DNA of 64,000 nt from Erwinia persicina NBRC 102418 (GTDB lineage Bacteria; Pseudomonadota; Gammaproteobacteria; Enterobacterales; Enterobacteriaceae), in NCBI RefSeq assembly GCF_001571305.1, contig NZ_BCTN01000002.1, forward strand, positions 248,001 through 312,000, given 5' to 3'. A program made the translations under genes and the position numbers. The notes below the pieces were generated by a model. That model saw only the letters and a program-made list of their open reading frames with translations, did no database searches and was not told where the DNA came from. Position 1 is the first letter of the stretch. Each line of letters starts with the position of its first letter. Positions 37,803 to 46,251 of this stretch are shown here, one piece after another.

Positions 37803-37840
37803 AAAAAGGTCGCCCCCGACGGGGGCAACCCGGTTTTTTA
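37803..37840. terminator. Bidirectional terminator between LysR and binding-protein genes
   Basis: GCCCCC (37812-37817) and GGGGGC (37821-37826) form the stem. T6 follows on the top strand at 37834-37839 and T5 on the bottom strand (A-run 37803-37807). Confidence 0.75.
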
Positions 37841-39436
37841 TTTCATCTCCACCTGATAGAAGATGTGTTTGCCAAACGGATCCACTTCGTAGCCGGTTAC
37901 CTCTTTACGCACCGGTTCGAAAATGGTCGAGTGAGCAATCATCACCGCCGGGGCCTGGTCATGCATGATCTGCTGCGCTTCGCGATACATCACGACGCGC
38001 TTGTCATGATCCTGCTCGGCGCGGGCGGCGGTGATCAGCTTATCAAACGGCGCATAGCACCACTTAGACGAGTTGGAGCCGCCGTTAGCAGAGGTGCAGC
38101 TGAACAGCGGACCGAAGAAGTTATCCGGGTCCCCTGTCGCCGTGGTCCAGCCCATCAGCGCGGCCTGATGCTCGCCGTTTTTCACCCTTGAGAGATATTC
38201 GCCCCATTCGAAGCTGACGATGTTGGCTTTAATCCCCACCTTCGCCCAGTCGGCCTGGATCATCTCTGCCATGCGGCGTGCGTTCGGATTATAGGGACGC
38301 TGTACCGGCATCGCCCACAGATCGATGGTGGTACCCGGGGCGATGCCCGCCTCTTTCAGCAGTGCTTTGGCCTGTTCAGGCGCGTAATCATAGTCTTTCA
38401 GATCCTGATCCGCGCTCCACACGCCCGGGGGCAGCAGGTTTTTTGCCGCCGTGCCGGTGCCCTGGAAGACCGCTTCAATAATCGCGGGCTTGTTAATGGC
38501 CATGCTCAGGGCCTGGCGTACTTTGACGTTGTTAAGCGGTGCTTTCTGGGTGTTAAACGCCAGGAAACCGGTATTCAGCCCGGCCTTATGCATCATGGTG
38601 ATGTTGGGGTTGGCCTCAAGGCGCTTGAGATCGGCGGGATTCGGGAACGGCATCACCTGACATTCGTTCTTTTCCAGCTTGGCCGCACGCACCGAGGCAT
38701 CCGGCGTGATGGTGAAGATCAGACGGTCGAGCTTCGCTTTCCCCTGCCAGTATCCCGGGAAGGCGCGGAACAGAATGCGGGAATCTTTTTGATACTGGGC
38801 CAGTTCAAACGGCCCGGTGCCAATCGGTTCCCGGTCGACTTTTTCCGGCGTGCCGGCTTTCAGCATGGCATCGGCATATTCTGCCGAGAGGATCGAGGCA
38901 AAGTACCAGCCCAGGTCGGCAAGGAACGGCGCTTCGGCATGAGCCAGGGTAAAGCGCACGGTATGATCGTCGATTTTATCGATGCCTTTCAGCAGGGTAC
39001 CAAACTCCAGGCTTTCAAAGTTGGTGTAACTGCCGTTCGAGACCTTGTGATACGGATTGGCCGGATCTTTCTGGCGCATAAACGAGAAGATCACATCGTC
39101 AGCGTTAAAGTCTCGCGTCGGCGTGTAGTTTTTATTACTGTGGAACTTCACGCCCTTGCGCAGGTGGAAGGTGTAGACGGTGCCATCGGGGCTGATCTCC
39201 CAGCTTTCCGCCAGTGACGGGATCAGTGTGGTGGTACCGGGCGTAAAGTCGACCAGGCGGTTGTAAATGGGTACCGCGCTGGCGTCGACGCTGGTGCCGG
39301 AGGTGTACAGCTGCGGGTTAAAGTTTTCTGGTGATCCCTCAGAGCAGAACACCAGCGTCTTCGCTGAAACCGCTGACGCGACGGTCAGCGCCAGAGCCGC
39401 CAGTACCGTGCGTAATACCGCTTTCTTCATCTCCAT
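37838..39436 (-). CDS. DppA-like ABC peptide-binding protein
   Basis: The 532-residue periplasmic protein has a signal peptide (residues 1-26, AVSAK cleavage) and the family-5 solute-binding layout: TLVFCSEGSPENFNPQLYTS, LAESWEISPDGTVYTFHLRK, TGPFELAQYQKDS and VRQALSMAINKPAIIEAV. It closely resembles dipeptide-binding DppA. No dppBCDF permease or ATPase is adjacent, so it is an orphan that probably uses a transporter encoded elsewhere. It sits between peptidase genes, consistent with peptide use. Start may be the second ATG (MKKAVLR). Confidence 0.92.
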   Translation of the reverse strand: MEMKKAVLRTVLAALALTVASAVSAKTLVFCSEGSPENFNPQLYTSGTSVDASAVPIYNRLVDFTPGTTTLIPSLAESWEISPDGTVYTFHLRKGVKFHSNKNYTPTRDFNADDVIFSFMRQKDPANPYHKVSNGSYTNFESLEFGTLLKGIDKIDDHTVRFTLAHAEAPFLADLGWYFASILSAEYADAMLKAGTPEKVDREPIGTGPFELAQYQKDSRILFRAFPGYWQGKAKLDRLIFTITPDASVRAAKLEKNECQVMPFPNPADLKRLEANPNITMMHKAGLNTGFLAFNTQKAPLNNVKVRQALSMAINKPAIIEAVFQGTGTAAKNLLPPGVWSADQDLKDYDYAPEQAKALLKEAGIAPGTTIDLWAMPVQRPYNPNARRMAEMIQADWAKVGIKANIVSFEWGEYLSRVKNGEHQAALMGWTTATGDPDNFFGPLFSCTSANGGSNSSKWCYAPFDKLITAARAEQDHDKRVVMYREAQQIMHDQAPAVMIAHSTIFEPVRKEVTGYEVDPFGKHIFYQVEMK

Positions 39437-39557
39437 CCTCGCTTTTTATTTGACATTATCAGGGGGTGGTGCGTAAACCTGTAAATAACCCATTCATGAA
39501 TAACATGATTTCGCACATTACCGAAATCATGCTGCCCGAGACAAATAAGGAAAGCTT

Positions 39558-40790
39558 ATGACAGATTCACTGGCACGCCAGCTTACTCAACGTTTTTATC
39601 GCTACCTGGCCGTTACCAGCCAGAGTGATGCGGCGGCCACCGTCCTGCCCAGCACCCCGGAACAGCATGAGATGGCCCGGCTGCTGGCTGACGAACTGCG
39701 CCAGCTTGGCCTGCAGAAGGTGGTTATCGATGAGTTTGCCACGGTAACGGCGGTGAAGCCCGGCAATCGCCCCGGCGCTCCACGCATCGGTTTTATCACC
39801 CATATTGATACCGTTGATGTTGGCCTCTCCCCGCATATCCATCCCCAGACCCTGCGCTATGAAGGGGAAGACCTGTGCCTGAATGCTGCGCAGGATATCT
39901 GGCTGCGCCGGACGCAACACCCGGAAATCGAGGCCTATCACGGCCAGGATATTATCTTCAGCGATGGTACCAGCGTGCTGGGAGCCGATAACAAAGCCGC
40001 CGTCACGGTGGTGATGACGCTGATGGAGAACCTGACCGACGCCCAGCCCCACGGCGATATCGTGGTGGCTTTTGTTCCGGACGAAGAGATTGGCCTGCGC
40101 GGCGCGAAGGCGCTGGATCTGAAAAGCCGCTTTGACGTGGACTTCGCCTATACCATCGACTGCTGCGAACTGGGGGAAGTGGTGTATGAGAACTTTAACG
40201 CCGCCGCCGCAGAGATTACGCTGACCGGCGTGACGGCGCATCCGATGTCGGGCAAGGGGGTGCTGGTCAATCCGCTGCTGATGGCCTGGGATTTTATCAG
40301 TCACTTTGACCGTCAGCAGACCCCGGAGCATACCGCCGGACGCGAAGGCTATACCTGGTTTAATGATATGCAGGCCAACGCCAGCGAGGCGCACCTGAAA
40401 GCCTCCATTCGTGATTTCGATCTGGCCAGCTTTGAGCAGCGTAAACAGCAGATGCATCAGGTGGCGGAGATCATTCGCCAGGCCTATCCGACCGGCAAGG
40501 TCGCCGTGTCGATTTCAGATACCTACAGCAACATCAGCAATGCGATCGGCGACGACAAGCGCCCGATTGACCTGATCTTTGCCGCGATGAAGGCACTGGA
40601 AATTGAACCGAAGGTGATCCCGATGCGCGGCGGCACGGATGGTGCAGCGCTGTCTGCAAAAGGGTTATTAACGCCGAACTTCTTTACTGGCGCGCATAAT
40701 TTCCACTCAAAGTTTGAGTTCCTGCCAATCCCGTCCTTTGTGAAGTCTTACCAGCTGGCTGAGAAAATCTGCCTGCTGGCAGCGGAGTAA
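39558..40790 (+). CDS. pepT: Peptidase T (aminotripeptidase)
   Basis: The 410-residue M20B enzyme removes the N-terminal residue of tripeptides in the cytoplasm. Motifs: GFITHIDTVDVG with the first zinc His and Asp, GTSVLGADNKAAV, VPDEEIGLRGAKALDL with the catalytic Glu, TIDCCELGEVVYENFNAA and the C-terminal FTGAHNFHSKFEFLP with the last His. Length matches E. coli PepT (408). AAGGAAAGC precedes the ATG. It diverges from the DppA-like gene across 121 bp. Confidence 0.96.
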   Translation: MTDSLARQLTQRFYRYLAVTSQSDAAATVLPSTPEQHEMARLLADELRQLGLQKVVIDEFATVTAVKPGNRPGAPRIGFITHIDTVDVGLSPHIHPQTLRYEGEDLCLNAAQDIWLRRTQHPEIEAYHGQDIIFSDGTSVLGADNKAAVTVVMTLMENLTDAQPHGDIVVAFVPDEEIGLRGAKALDLKSRFDVDFAYTIDCCELGEVVYENFNAAAAEITLTGVTAHPMSGKGVLVNPLLMAWDFISHFDRQQTPEHTAGREGYTWFNDMQANASEAHLKASIRDFDLASFEQRKQQMHQVAEIIRQAYPTGKVAVSISDTYSNISNAIGDDKRPIDLIFAAMKALEIEPKVIPMRGGTDGAALSAKGLLTPNFFTGAHNFHSKFEFLPIPSFVKSYQLAEKICLLAAE

Positions 40791-40825
40791 TTTCTAGTGG
40801 GCCTACCGGGAAATACGGCCTTCCG

Positions 40826-40849
40826 TGGGGCTCAAGGATCCCTTTTTTT
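40826..40849 (+). terminator. Possible terminator of pepT
   Basis: A short GGG(G)...TCCC stem ends in seven T at 40843-40849 (approximate). The stem is weak, so this is tentative. Confidence 0.4.
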
Positions 40850-40877
40850 GTGGCTGACAGTTTGGCTTCAGGTCTGA

Positions 40878-40975
40878 GGCCAGTTTGAGCACGCCGGATC
40901 GGCAAAGTCCGCATCCCTGCGGGCCTCGGCACGCGACGTCCTGTCGCGTGACGTCCGGCTTACCTCAAACTGGCC
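40878..40975. repeat. Branched structured intergenic element
   Basis: GGCCAGTTTGAG (40878-40889) pairs perfectly with CTCAAACTGGCC (40964-40975). Inside it GCCGGA (40893-40898) pairs with TCCGGC (40954-40959). Two further hairpins sit within: CCGCA-TCCC-TGCGG (40909-40922) and CACGCGAC-GTCCT-GTCGCGTG (40930-40950). The whole 98 bp can fold as a closed multibranch structure on either strand. It looks like a dispersed palindromic element or a structured RNA. A further palindrome CGGTTTTAAAACCG lies at 41004-41017. The rest of 40791-41178 has no supported gene. Confidence 0.6.
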
Positions 40976-41178
40976 CCATCCCCGCAGCACGGTTGCACGC
41001 TGTCGGTTTTAAAACCGGCAACCCGATGTGCCGTCAACAACCGGTGCGTCGGTGAACGAAGCTGACGAAGGGATTCGCTGCGAGTGTACGATGTGCCTGA
41101 CGCAAGCCCTCGACCGCTCCGCCCACTTCGGGTAAAAGCGAAACACCCTTGACGTTGACCTGCACCCGCGAGTACGCC

Positions 41179-41547
41179 TCATTCCTCATAAACATACACA
41201 CGTAGACGATGCCCGTCCGGGTCGCAGGCGGTAAAGGTATATCCGAAATCCAGCGTTGCTGGTGGGTCGAGGATCTCAACGCCCCACGCCTGCCATTGGC
41301 TGAAGAGACTATCCACTTCGTCACGACTCTCTGCGGTAAACACAATCTCCGACTGGCTGGTTCCGGCACTCACCGGTGGCGTCACCCCGGAGGCGATCCA
41401 CAGCCCGAGACGACCGCCAGACGGCAGGATAAACATGGCAAAAGTGGATGATAATTCGACGGCATCAACGTTCAGTATCCGCTGGTAAAAGGCCGCGCTG
41501 TTAGCCGGGCTGGCAACATACAGAATGGTGAAATCAAGTGCTTTCAT
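41179..41547 (-). CDS. VOC-superfamily (glyoxalase/bleomycin-resistance-like) protein
   Basis: The 122-residue protein has the duplicated beta-alpha-beta-beta-beta fold: FTILYVASPANSAAFYQRIL at the start, AMFILPSGGRLGLW in the first half and the closing FTACDPDGHRLRVY. It resembles EhpR-like and PhnB-like drug-binding members more than glyoxalase I. Such proteins sequester or modify small electrophiles or antibiotics. A palindrome 49 bp upstream (41596-41614) is of the kind bound by YafY/WYL regulators, and such a gene lies 3.9 kb away across an inserted island. Confidence 0.85.
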   Translation of the reverse strand: MKALDFTILYVASPANSAAFYQRILNVDAVELSSTFAMFILPSGGRLGLWIASGVTPPVSAGTSQSEIVFTAESRDEVDSLFSQWQAWGVEILDPPATLDFGYTFTACDPDGHRLRVYVYEE

Positions 41548-41595
41548 TTGGGGTTTCCCGTTTAGTGACTGGACGGGAACAGACTAGGCGATGCG

Positions 41596-41614
41596 ACTGA
41601 CAGTTTTTGTCAGT
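41596..41614. promoter_or_regulatory. Palindromic operator upstream of the VOC gene
   Basis: ACTGACA-GTTTT-TGTCAGT is a perfect 7+7 inverted repeat 49 bp before the VOC start. It is the natural candidate target of the YafY/WYL regulator at 45480-46181. Confidence 0.6.
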
Positions 41615-41764
41615 AGGCTATCTAACGTCAGCCAAATAGCCCTATGAGACTGGTTGGGCTGAATGGGTAGATGCTAATTCATGCATGAGGTAGTTCAGGG
41701 GTTGGGGCATTTAGCATGCAGATTTATGTAGCTTAGCTGGTTAACCTTATCTCCCAGCAACGAC

Positions 41765-42160
41765 TCAGAATTGATTGTGCAAAAAAATTTCTTCTGCCAG
41801 ATCACCGTGATAGATCGTTCGGATAAATAAAGTGTCATCCTTAATTGTATAGCTTCGCTGGATATCCGTCGGCCGCTCACCATACCAGCGGGGTTCAACA
41901 AGAGTTTCATCCAATATTCCAATAGTATGGCCATCTGTAGAACGACAACGATACGAGAAAACCTTACCATCCTGTGGTCGCGCGTACTTCACTCGTGCAG
42001 AGCCATCTTCGACCTTTGTCGCAACCATGATAGAGATATCACGCTGGAGCATGACGTTTAAAGCTGCACGACAGATGTCTGTCATTAGGTATTCATTACT
42101 TGCAGCCCATAGCTGTACAGGCATCATACAGAGCAGGACAAACAATCTTGTGGTTATCAT
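41765..42160 (-). CDS. Small secreted protein of unknown function
   Basis: The 131-residue protein starts with a signal peptide (MITTRLFVLLCMMPVQLWAA, cleavage likely after WAA). The mature part has the pattern TDICRAALNVMLQRDIS, KVKYARPxDG-like RVKYARPQDGKVFSYRC and a C-terminal beta-rich SYTIKDDTLFIRTIYHGD. I recall similar secreted proteins of unknown function in enterobacterial genomic islands, but cannot verify this. Two cysteines (in DIC and YRC) could form a disulfide. It marks the left side of the AT-rich island. No function is assigned. Confidence 0.7.
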   Translation of the reverse strand: MITTRLFVLLCMMPVQLWAASNEYLMTDICRAALNVMLQRDISIMVATKVEDGSARVKYARPQDGKVFSYRCRSTDGHTIGILDETLVEPRWYGERPTDIQRSYTIKDDTLFIRTIYHGDLAEEIFLHNQF

Positions 42161-42394
42161 GATGGAATCTCATAATGGACATTCGTACTATATCGACTAC
42201 GGAAGACCAAACTTTAGGTCCAATATCCTTTCTTTAGAAGATTTTTCCCTTTAAGTTCACGATGGACTTAAGAATCCAAGTTTCCGGAAATGATTTTTGA
42301 ATGCTCTATACCGACTTTCTGCAGATACAGTTTGAATCCTTATGCTGTATAGAAAGTTAGGCAACTTTGCTTATTTCTAGTTGCCGTTTTCCTC

Positions 42395-43648
42395 CTAAGT
42401 TTGGTTAAGAATACTCATTTCTCGGTGCAAATCTGTATTCGACAAAACAGCCCTAATAACAGACAAGAGTAGTCTTTCCCCAAATTCAGATATAAACCCT
42501 TCATCTGAGTAGCTAAATACATACTCACTTATTCGGTTATGAGCAATTGAACATCGAATACGATATATCCAATATGATATAATTTTTACAACAAACCCAT
42601 TAAACAACTCAGCATCATCCTTTGGGATAAATTTAACTTTATTACCACCATGAATTATTTGGGTTGATAATGATGATGATGTATAATTGCTTTCTGAAAG
42701 AAATTTATTATGAACGGCCCAACGTGAGTCATCTGACAACGGATTACCTTCTTTACTATACTCCTGAAACATATCTTTAGCTATAGACTCGTAGTTTAAC
42801 ACTAAAGCCATAGAATTTACGATCTCAGAAAAATCAGTAACATAGTTTTTTATTATATATTCTAAATGGGAAACCTCATTACCCTTGCTACATATTTTCA
42901 ATGCTTCCGCATACCCTTTCAAATCATTAGTATTAATTGATTTTAATTTTGACACCCTAACGGCATCAAATAATAACTCCAGTTGATGATAGTATTTTAG
43001 ATAGCGCTCAAATGTACTTAAAGAATAGATAGCCAGAACCATGGACTCATCATGATTCATCGAAGGATATTGATATTTATTCTTTATTTTTATAGTGCAA
43101 GGTGCTCTCACCTTACCAATTGGCTTTTCTTTGTGTGTATACCCCCCCCATAACTCAGATGTATTCATTATAGAAAGATAATGCTCGTACTGATCGGACT
43201 CTACAACAACATAATGCTTGCTAAATTTATATTCAGTGTCATACACACCTGTACAAATTGAATCATAGAAGAATGCGAAAAGTCTGTTCTCAGACAGTGA
43301 ATGGATTGATTCTACTTCACCATCAAGATCCATTAAGCATAAAGTTGCAATTAATTGATTATCTTCATTATGAATCTCAACATCTTGAGACAAAGATGTA
43401 TCAATTGACTTTTCAATTTCAAAAACAGGTATGACCACTTTGCCATTAGCACTCAAATGCTTATTATCAATTATTACAAGATCGAGAGGAGGTGCTACCT
43501 CACCTACCAGAGAAATATCTCCTTCCTGAAACTCAGGTTGTATTCGCTGTGCAAATTCATCTGGTTGCAAATCACTTAGCATACTTTCATATAACTCAAT
43601 GTATCTGTTTTTTAATTCCACAGTAAGATTTAAGTTTTCCATGTTCAT
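42395..43648 (-). CDS. Protein with C-terminal HEPN-like R-x4-H motif (candidate toxin/effector)
   Basis: The 417-residue protein matches no family I can name. Its C-terminal 70 residues have an alpha-helical block IYRIRCSIAHNRISEYVF in which Arg365 and His370 form the R-x4-H signature of HEPN ribonucleases. The long N-terminal part is mixed alpha/beta and may be a sensor. It starts at 43648 within an ATGA overlap with the upstream gene, so translation is coupled. DNA is very AT-rich (17 G/C of 60 in 42601-42660), unlike the rest of the window. I infer a defence-type effector; the motif alone is modest evidence. Confidence 0.7.
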   Translation of the reverse strand: MNMENLNLTVELKNRYIELYESMLSDLQPDEFAQRIQPEFQEGDISLVGEVAPPLDLVIIDNKHLSANGKVVIPVFEIEKSIDTSLSQDVEIHNEDNQLIATLCLMDLDGEVESIHSLSENRLFAFFYDSICTGVYDTEYKFSKHYVVVESDQYEHYLSIMNTSELWGGYTHKEKPIGKVRAPCTIKIKNKYQYPSMNHDESMVLAIYSLSTFERYLKYYHQLELLFDAVRVSKLKSINTNDLKGYAEALKICSKGNEVSHLEYIIKNYVTDFSEIVNSMALVLNYESIAKDMFQEYSKEGNPLSDDSRWAVHNKFLSESNYTSSSLSTQIIHGGNKVKFIPKDDAELFNGFVVKIISYWIYRIRCSIAHNRISEYVFSYSDEGFISEFGERLLLSVIRAVLSNTDLHREMSILNQT

Positions 43649-44784
43649 TCTGCCGCTAATGGCCAACAGTTGCTTAAATGAGTTTCACCACACTCTCTTA
43701 TAAACTCTTTAAAGCCAGTATGAATTAATTTCCTAGTTATGAAACCCATATTTGCTTTTTTAGAAAACTGCCCTATTTTGACATTGTTGAAATTAACTAA
43801 ACCTAATGGGTCTTTATCGCCATTCCGTACTCTTATGAATAGAGATTCTATAGCCTCATCAACGCGACTTTTCTTGTCATTTTTCAAACTTTGTTGAATC
43901 GCACTAAATAATGACATCATTACATTTTCCGAACCAAACCAAATTTGCGCATCACCTAAGTTAATATTATGCTCTTCTTCCAGAGGTTGTACATTAGAAT
44001 AAATATCCCAAAACATTCTATCTAATTCAACAAATTTTTTTAAATAAGAAATGTATTCTTCAAACTGTGCTGTAAGTTCACTTTCAGATAAATCAAATGA
44101 TCCTTCATCTATAAGCTTTTGAGCAACTAAATTCTCTTTGTCTGACTCATGTGAGGATGTAATAAATGCATGATACGATGAAACAATGTTACTCAGATGG
44201 TATTTGTTGGGTTGCGTCCTGCGTTTTGTATCTTTCTCCGTAAAAATTTCTATTGAAGGTATCTCAGGAGCGATTGTTTCTTTCAGGGACATAAATAACA
44301 ATTCGATCTGATGTCTCATAGACATTGCTTTTTGCCCTGAGTTGAGAACTATCATTCTATAAATCAATTTACTAAGATTAGGTTCAAGCCAGTATTCTAA
44401 CAACAAAGTCTGGTTTTCTTTAAAAACTACACCACTCTCCCTAAGATCATTTAATATATATGTTCTTTGAAGACCATCTAGAATATCAACCACGCCATTA
44501 CTTGAAAGTAAGCTCTCAATTTCCTTTTCATCATTTAAATTATTTATAATATTCTCCACCAAATGATGCTTTACTGATAGTGTAATGGAGGGCAAGAGTG
44601 CACCTTCAACAATATCCTCTTTTAATCGCTTATATGCTTTATGCGTTTCTCTTTTCCTCTGAATACTAAACTCACCAAAATCACCGCCAACAATGTCCAA
44701 ATACTTTTCAGGGGAAGCCTGGCAATATATTACATGAGTATCACTCTTCAGATCCTTTGTATTACCGATAACTTTAAATGTCAT
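43645..44784 (-). CDS. DGQHR/DndB-like (ParB-fold) protein of the two-gene cassette
   Basis: The 379-residue protein has an N-terminal IQRKRETHKAYKRLKEDIV block and ILDGLQRTYIL with D103-G-L-Q-R-T108, close to the DGQHR motif. Downstream, IVLNSGQKAMSMRHQIE (N148-S155) matches the NxGxKxLS element that follows in DGQHR, DUF262 and DndB-type proteins. These families occur in phosphorothioation and other anti-phage systems, where they act as DNA-linked regulators or nucleotide-dependent components. It is the first gene of the cassette, coupled to the HEPN-like gene. Assignment is by motif only. Confidence 0.7.
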   Translation of the reverse strand: MTFKVIGNTKDLKSDTHVIYCQASPEKYLDIVGGDFGEFSIQRKRETHKAYKRLKEDIVEGALLPSITLSVKHHLVENIINNLNDEKEIESLLSSNGVVDILDGLQRTYILNDLRESGVVFKENQTLLLEYWLEPNLSKLIYRMIVLNSGQKAMSMRHQIELLFMSLKETIAPEIPSIEIFTEKDTKRRTQPNKYHLSNIVSSYHAFITSSHESDKENLVAQKLIDEGSFDLSESELTAQFEEYISYLKKFVELDRMFWDIYSNVQPLEEEHNINLGDAQIWFGSENVMMSLFSAIQQSLKNDKKSRVDEAIESLFIRVRNGDKDPLGLVNFNNVKIGQFSKKANMGFITRKLIHTGFKEFIRECGETHLSNCWPLAAE

Positions 44785-44842
44785 AACGCAACCTTAGTCC
44801 AAGATTTCATAAAATTAACTAGTTTATAGTTTTCTTAAGATA

Positions 44843-44871
44843 AGTATAATAGACTTAAACGTAATGTTAAA
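44843..44871 (-). promoter_or_regulatory. Sigma-70 promoter of the two-gene cassette
   Basis: Read leftward: TTTAAC (44866-44871), 17-bp spacer, TATACT (44843-44848). The -10 is near consensus. Initiation would be near 44836, about 50 nt before the DGQHR-like start. Confidence 0.6.
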
Positions 44872-44900
44872 GAATAAATTCCCTTAATGTATAAATCACA

Positions 44901-44921
44901 TTTTGAAACTGCGTTTCAAAA
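44901..44921. repeat. Perfect palindrome upstream of the cassette
   Basis: TTTTGAAAC-TGC-GTTTCAAAA is a 9-bp perfect inverted repeat, about 30 bp upstream of the -35 hexamer and just left of the umuC remnant. It may be an operator, a recombination remnant or the island edge. Confidence 0.5.
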
Positions 44922-44929
44922 AATAATGA

Positions 44930-45435
44930 ATATTCGATAGCATAATATACCGCGCACATAGCCGTTTCTCCTCATGACCAGTGATACGTGCACCGAAAGA
45001 ACGAGAACAGACAATATGCCAAACGCTTCAAACTTAACACAGGGTTCGATACGTGATTCAAGTAAAGTTCGCTCCAGAACAACATTGAATTTTCTGCGTA
45101 TGCTCCGCGCTAAGCTCTGTCCGCAAGGTCCAGTGCAATTTTCAATACTTATCAGGTTAAACGTCACCCACTTTAATCATGCTAAGCCGTTTTAGCTGGC
45201 GATCAAGGTCCACCATTCCACCCGTTTTCTTCCAAGTCTTGGCAGCATAGTTGGCCAGCTTCGCAAGCGTTTTAGTGTGAGCAATGCCCATGCCGACAGT
45301 GAGATGAGTTTCACGTAAAATACGGGCTCTAACATCACACCCGACTTGCTCCAACAACATGCAGTTGCTGACGCATGTCATGTTCAAAAAAGCTTCGTCG
45401 ATGTAAAAGAAAAGATGAATGGGTATGGAGTGAAT
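44930..45435 (-). pseudogene. umuC: Frameshifted internal fragment of umuC (DNA polymerase V subunit)
   Basis: The leftward strand reads IDEAFLNMTCVSNC, RETHLTVGMGIAHTKTLAKL and VDLDRQLKRLSM, corresponding to UmuC residues of about 100-180. After a stop (near 45157) homology resumes in another frame with RRKFNVVLERTLLESRIEPC, and again after a second shift with VCSRSFGARITG, matching UmuC segments further along. The N-terminal catalytic part and the C-terminus are missing. It is a decayed remnant lying against the 3' end of the YafY gene, a sign of insertion and erosion at this locus. Confidence 0.85.
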
Positions 45436-45479
45436 TACCCAAGCAGGCAAGGGTTTACAGGAATAGTGCTCAATCTTTG

Positions 45480-46181
45480 TCAGTAGCCAAATCCCTGAGC
45501 AGAAATATTATGGCGTTCCCGCCACGCTTTCATCAGTTGTGTGCGAGCACGTGGATACCGCTGCGCGGTGACCTGCAGGTGGGTGAAACGATCAAGGCGA
45601 AAATGGCGGTAATCATCGCGTGTTTCGCACCAGGCTACGAGCACCTGAACAGAGTCAAAAAAACCAATCGCAATGGGCCAGACTCTGCGCCGGGAGCTAA
45701 CGTCTTTCAGATCAAGGTAGTCGATTTCTATGATGTTCTGCCGGCTGATAGCCTGACGTAATGCGCCAACGTCGATACTGATAGCCAACTCCGCCTTCGC
45801 CGGGCCAACCATCAGCGGGGATAGTTCCAACTGCGAACGCAGTTCGGGTGGCAAAACGTCGGCAATCTTGCTTAATGCGGAGTGCGCCGCGGCGGCGAGT
45901 TCGTTATCGGTCCGGCGCGCAACCCAACGGGAACCGAGTACCAGAGCCGCAATTTCCGCGGCGTTAAACATTAACGGCGGCAGGGTAAAGCCGGGTCTTA
46001 ATACATAGCCCAATCCGGGTTCACCCACGATATCCGCCCCTTGTTGCTGCAAAGTGGCAATATCACGGTAAAGCGTTCGCGTACTGACATGCAATTCACT
46101 GGCAAGTTGTTCAGCCGTAATGGGGAAACGGTGGTTACGCAAAAGTTGCAGCAGATCGAGCAGACGTTGAGCACGTGACAT
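45480..46181 (-). CDS. YafY-type HTH/WYL-domain transcriptional regulator
   Basis: The 233-residue protein has an N-terminal HTH_11 winged helix (TAEQLASELHVSTRTLYRDI) and a WYL ligand-binding domain in the C-terminal half (NIIEIDYLDLKDVSSRRRVW, IAIGFFDSVQVLVAWCETR, DYRHFRLDRF). WYL regulators of this type often control a neighbouring VOC-family or detoxification gene. The VOC gene at 41179-41547 and its palindrome are the probable partners, now separated by the island. It is 70 bp downstream of the amino-acid binding protein gene. Confidence 0.9.
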   Translation of the reverse strand: MSRAQRLLDLLQLLRNHRFPITAEQLASELHVSTRTLYRDIATLQQQGADIVGEPGLGYVLRPGFTLPPLMFNAAEIAALVLGSRWVARRTDNELAAAAHSALSKIADVLPPELRSQLELSPLMVGPAKAELAISIDVGALRQAISRQNIIEIDYLDLKDVSSRRRVWPIAIGFFDSVQVLVAWCETRDDYRHFRLDRFTHLQVTAQRYPRARTQLMKAWRERHNISAQGFGY

Positions 46182-46251
46182 AGTGGTTATCGGCGGTTCG
46201 GGGAGGATGTCAGGGACGGCCAGCAGGGCTGGCCGCCGGAGTGGCGTAACG

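Noticed and set aside
41034..41369. 111-codon leftward frame overlapping the VOC gene
   Set aside because: It is out of frame with the VOC domain and its distal part lies in the structured intergenic element; more likely a spurious frame in a repeat.
44974..45195. 73-codon top-strand frame in the umuC scar region
   Set aside because: It is antisense to recognisable umuC fragments and shows no domain.
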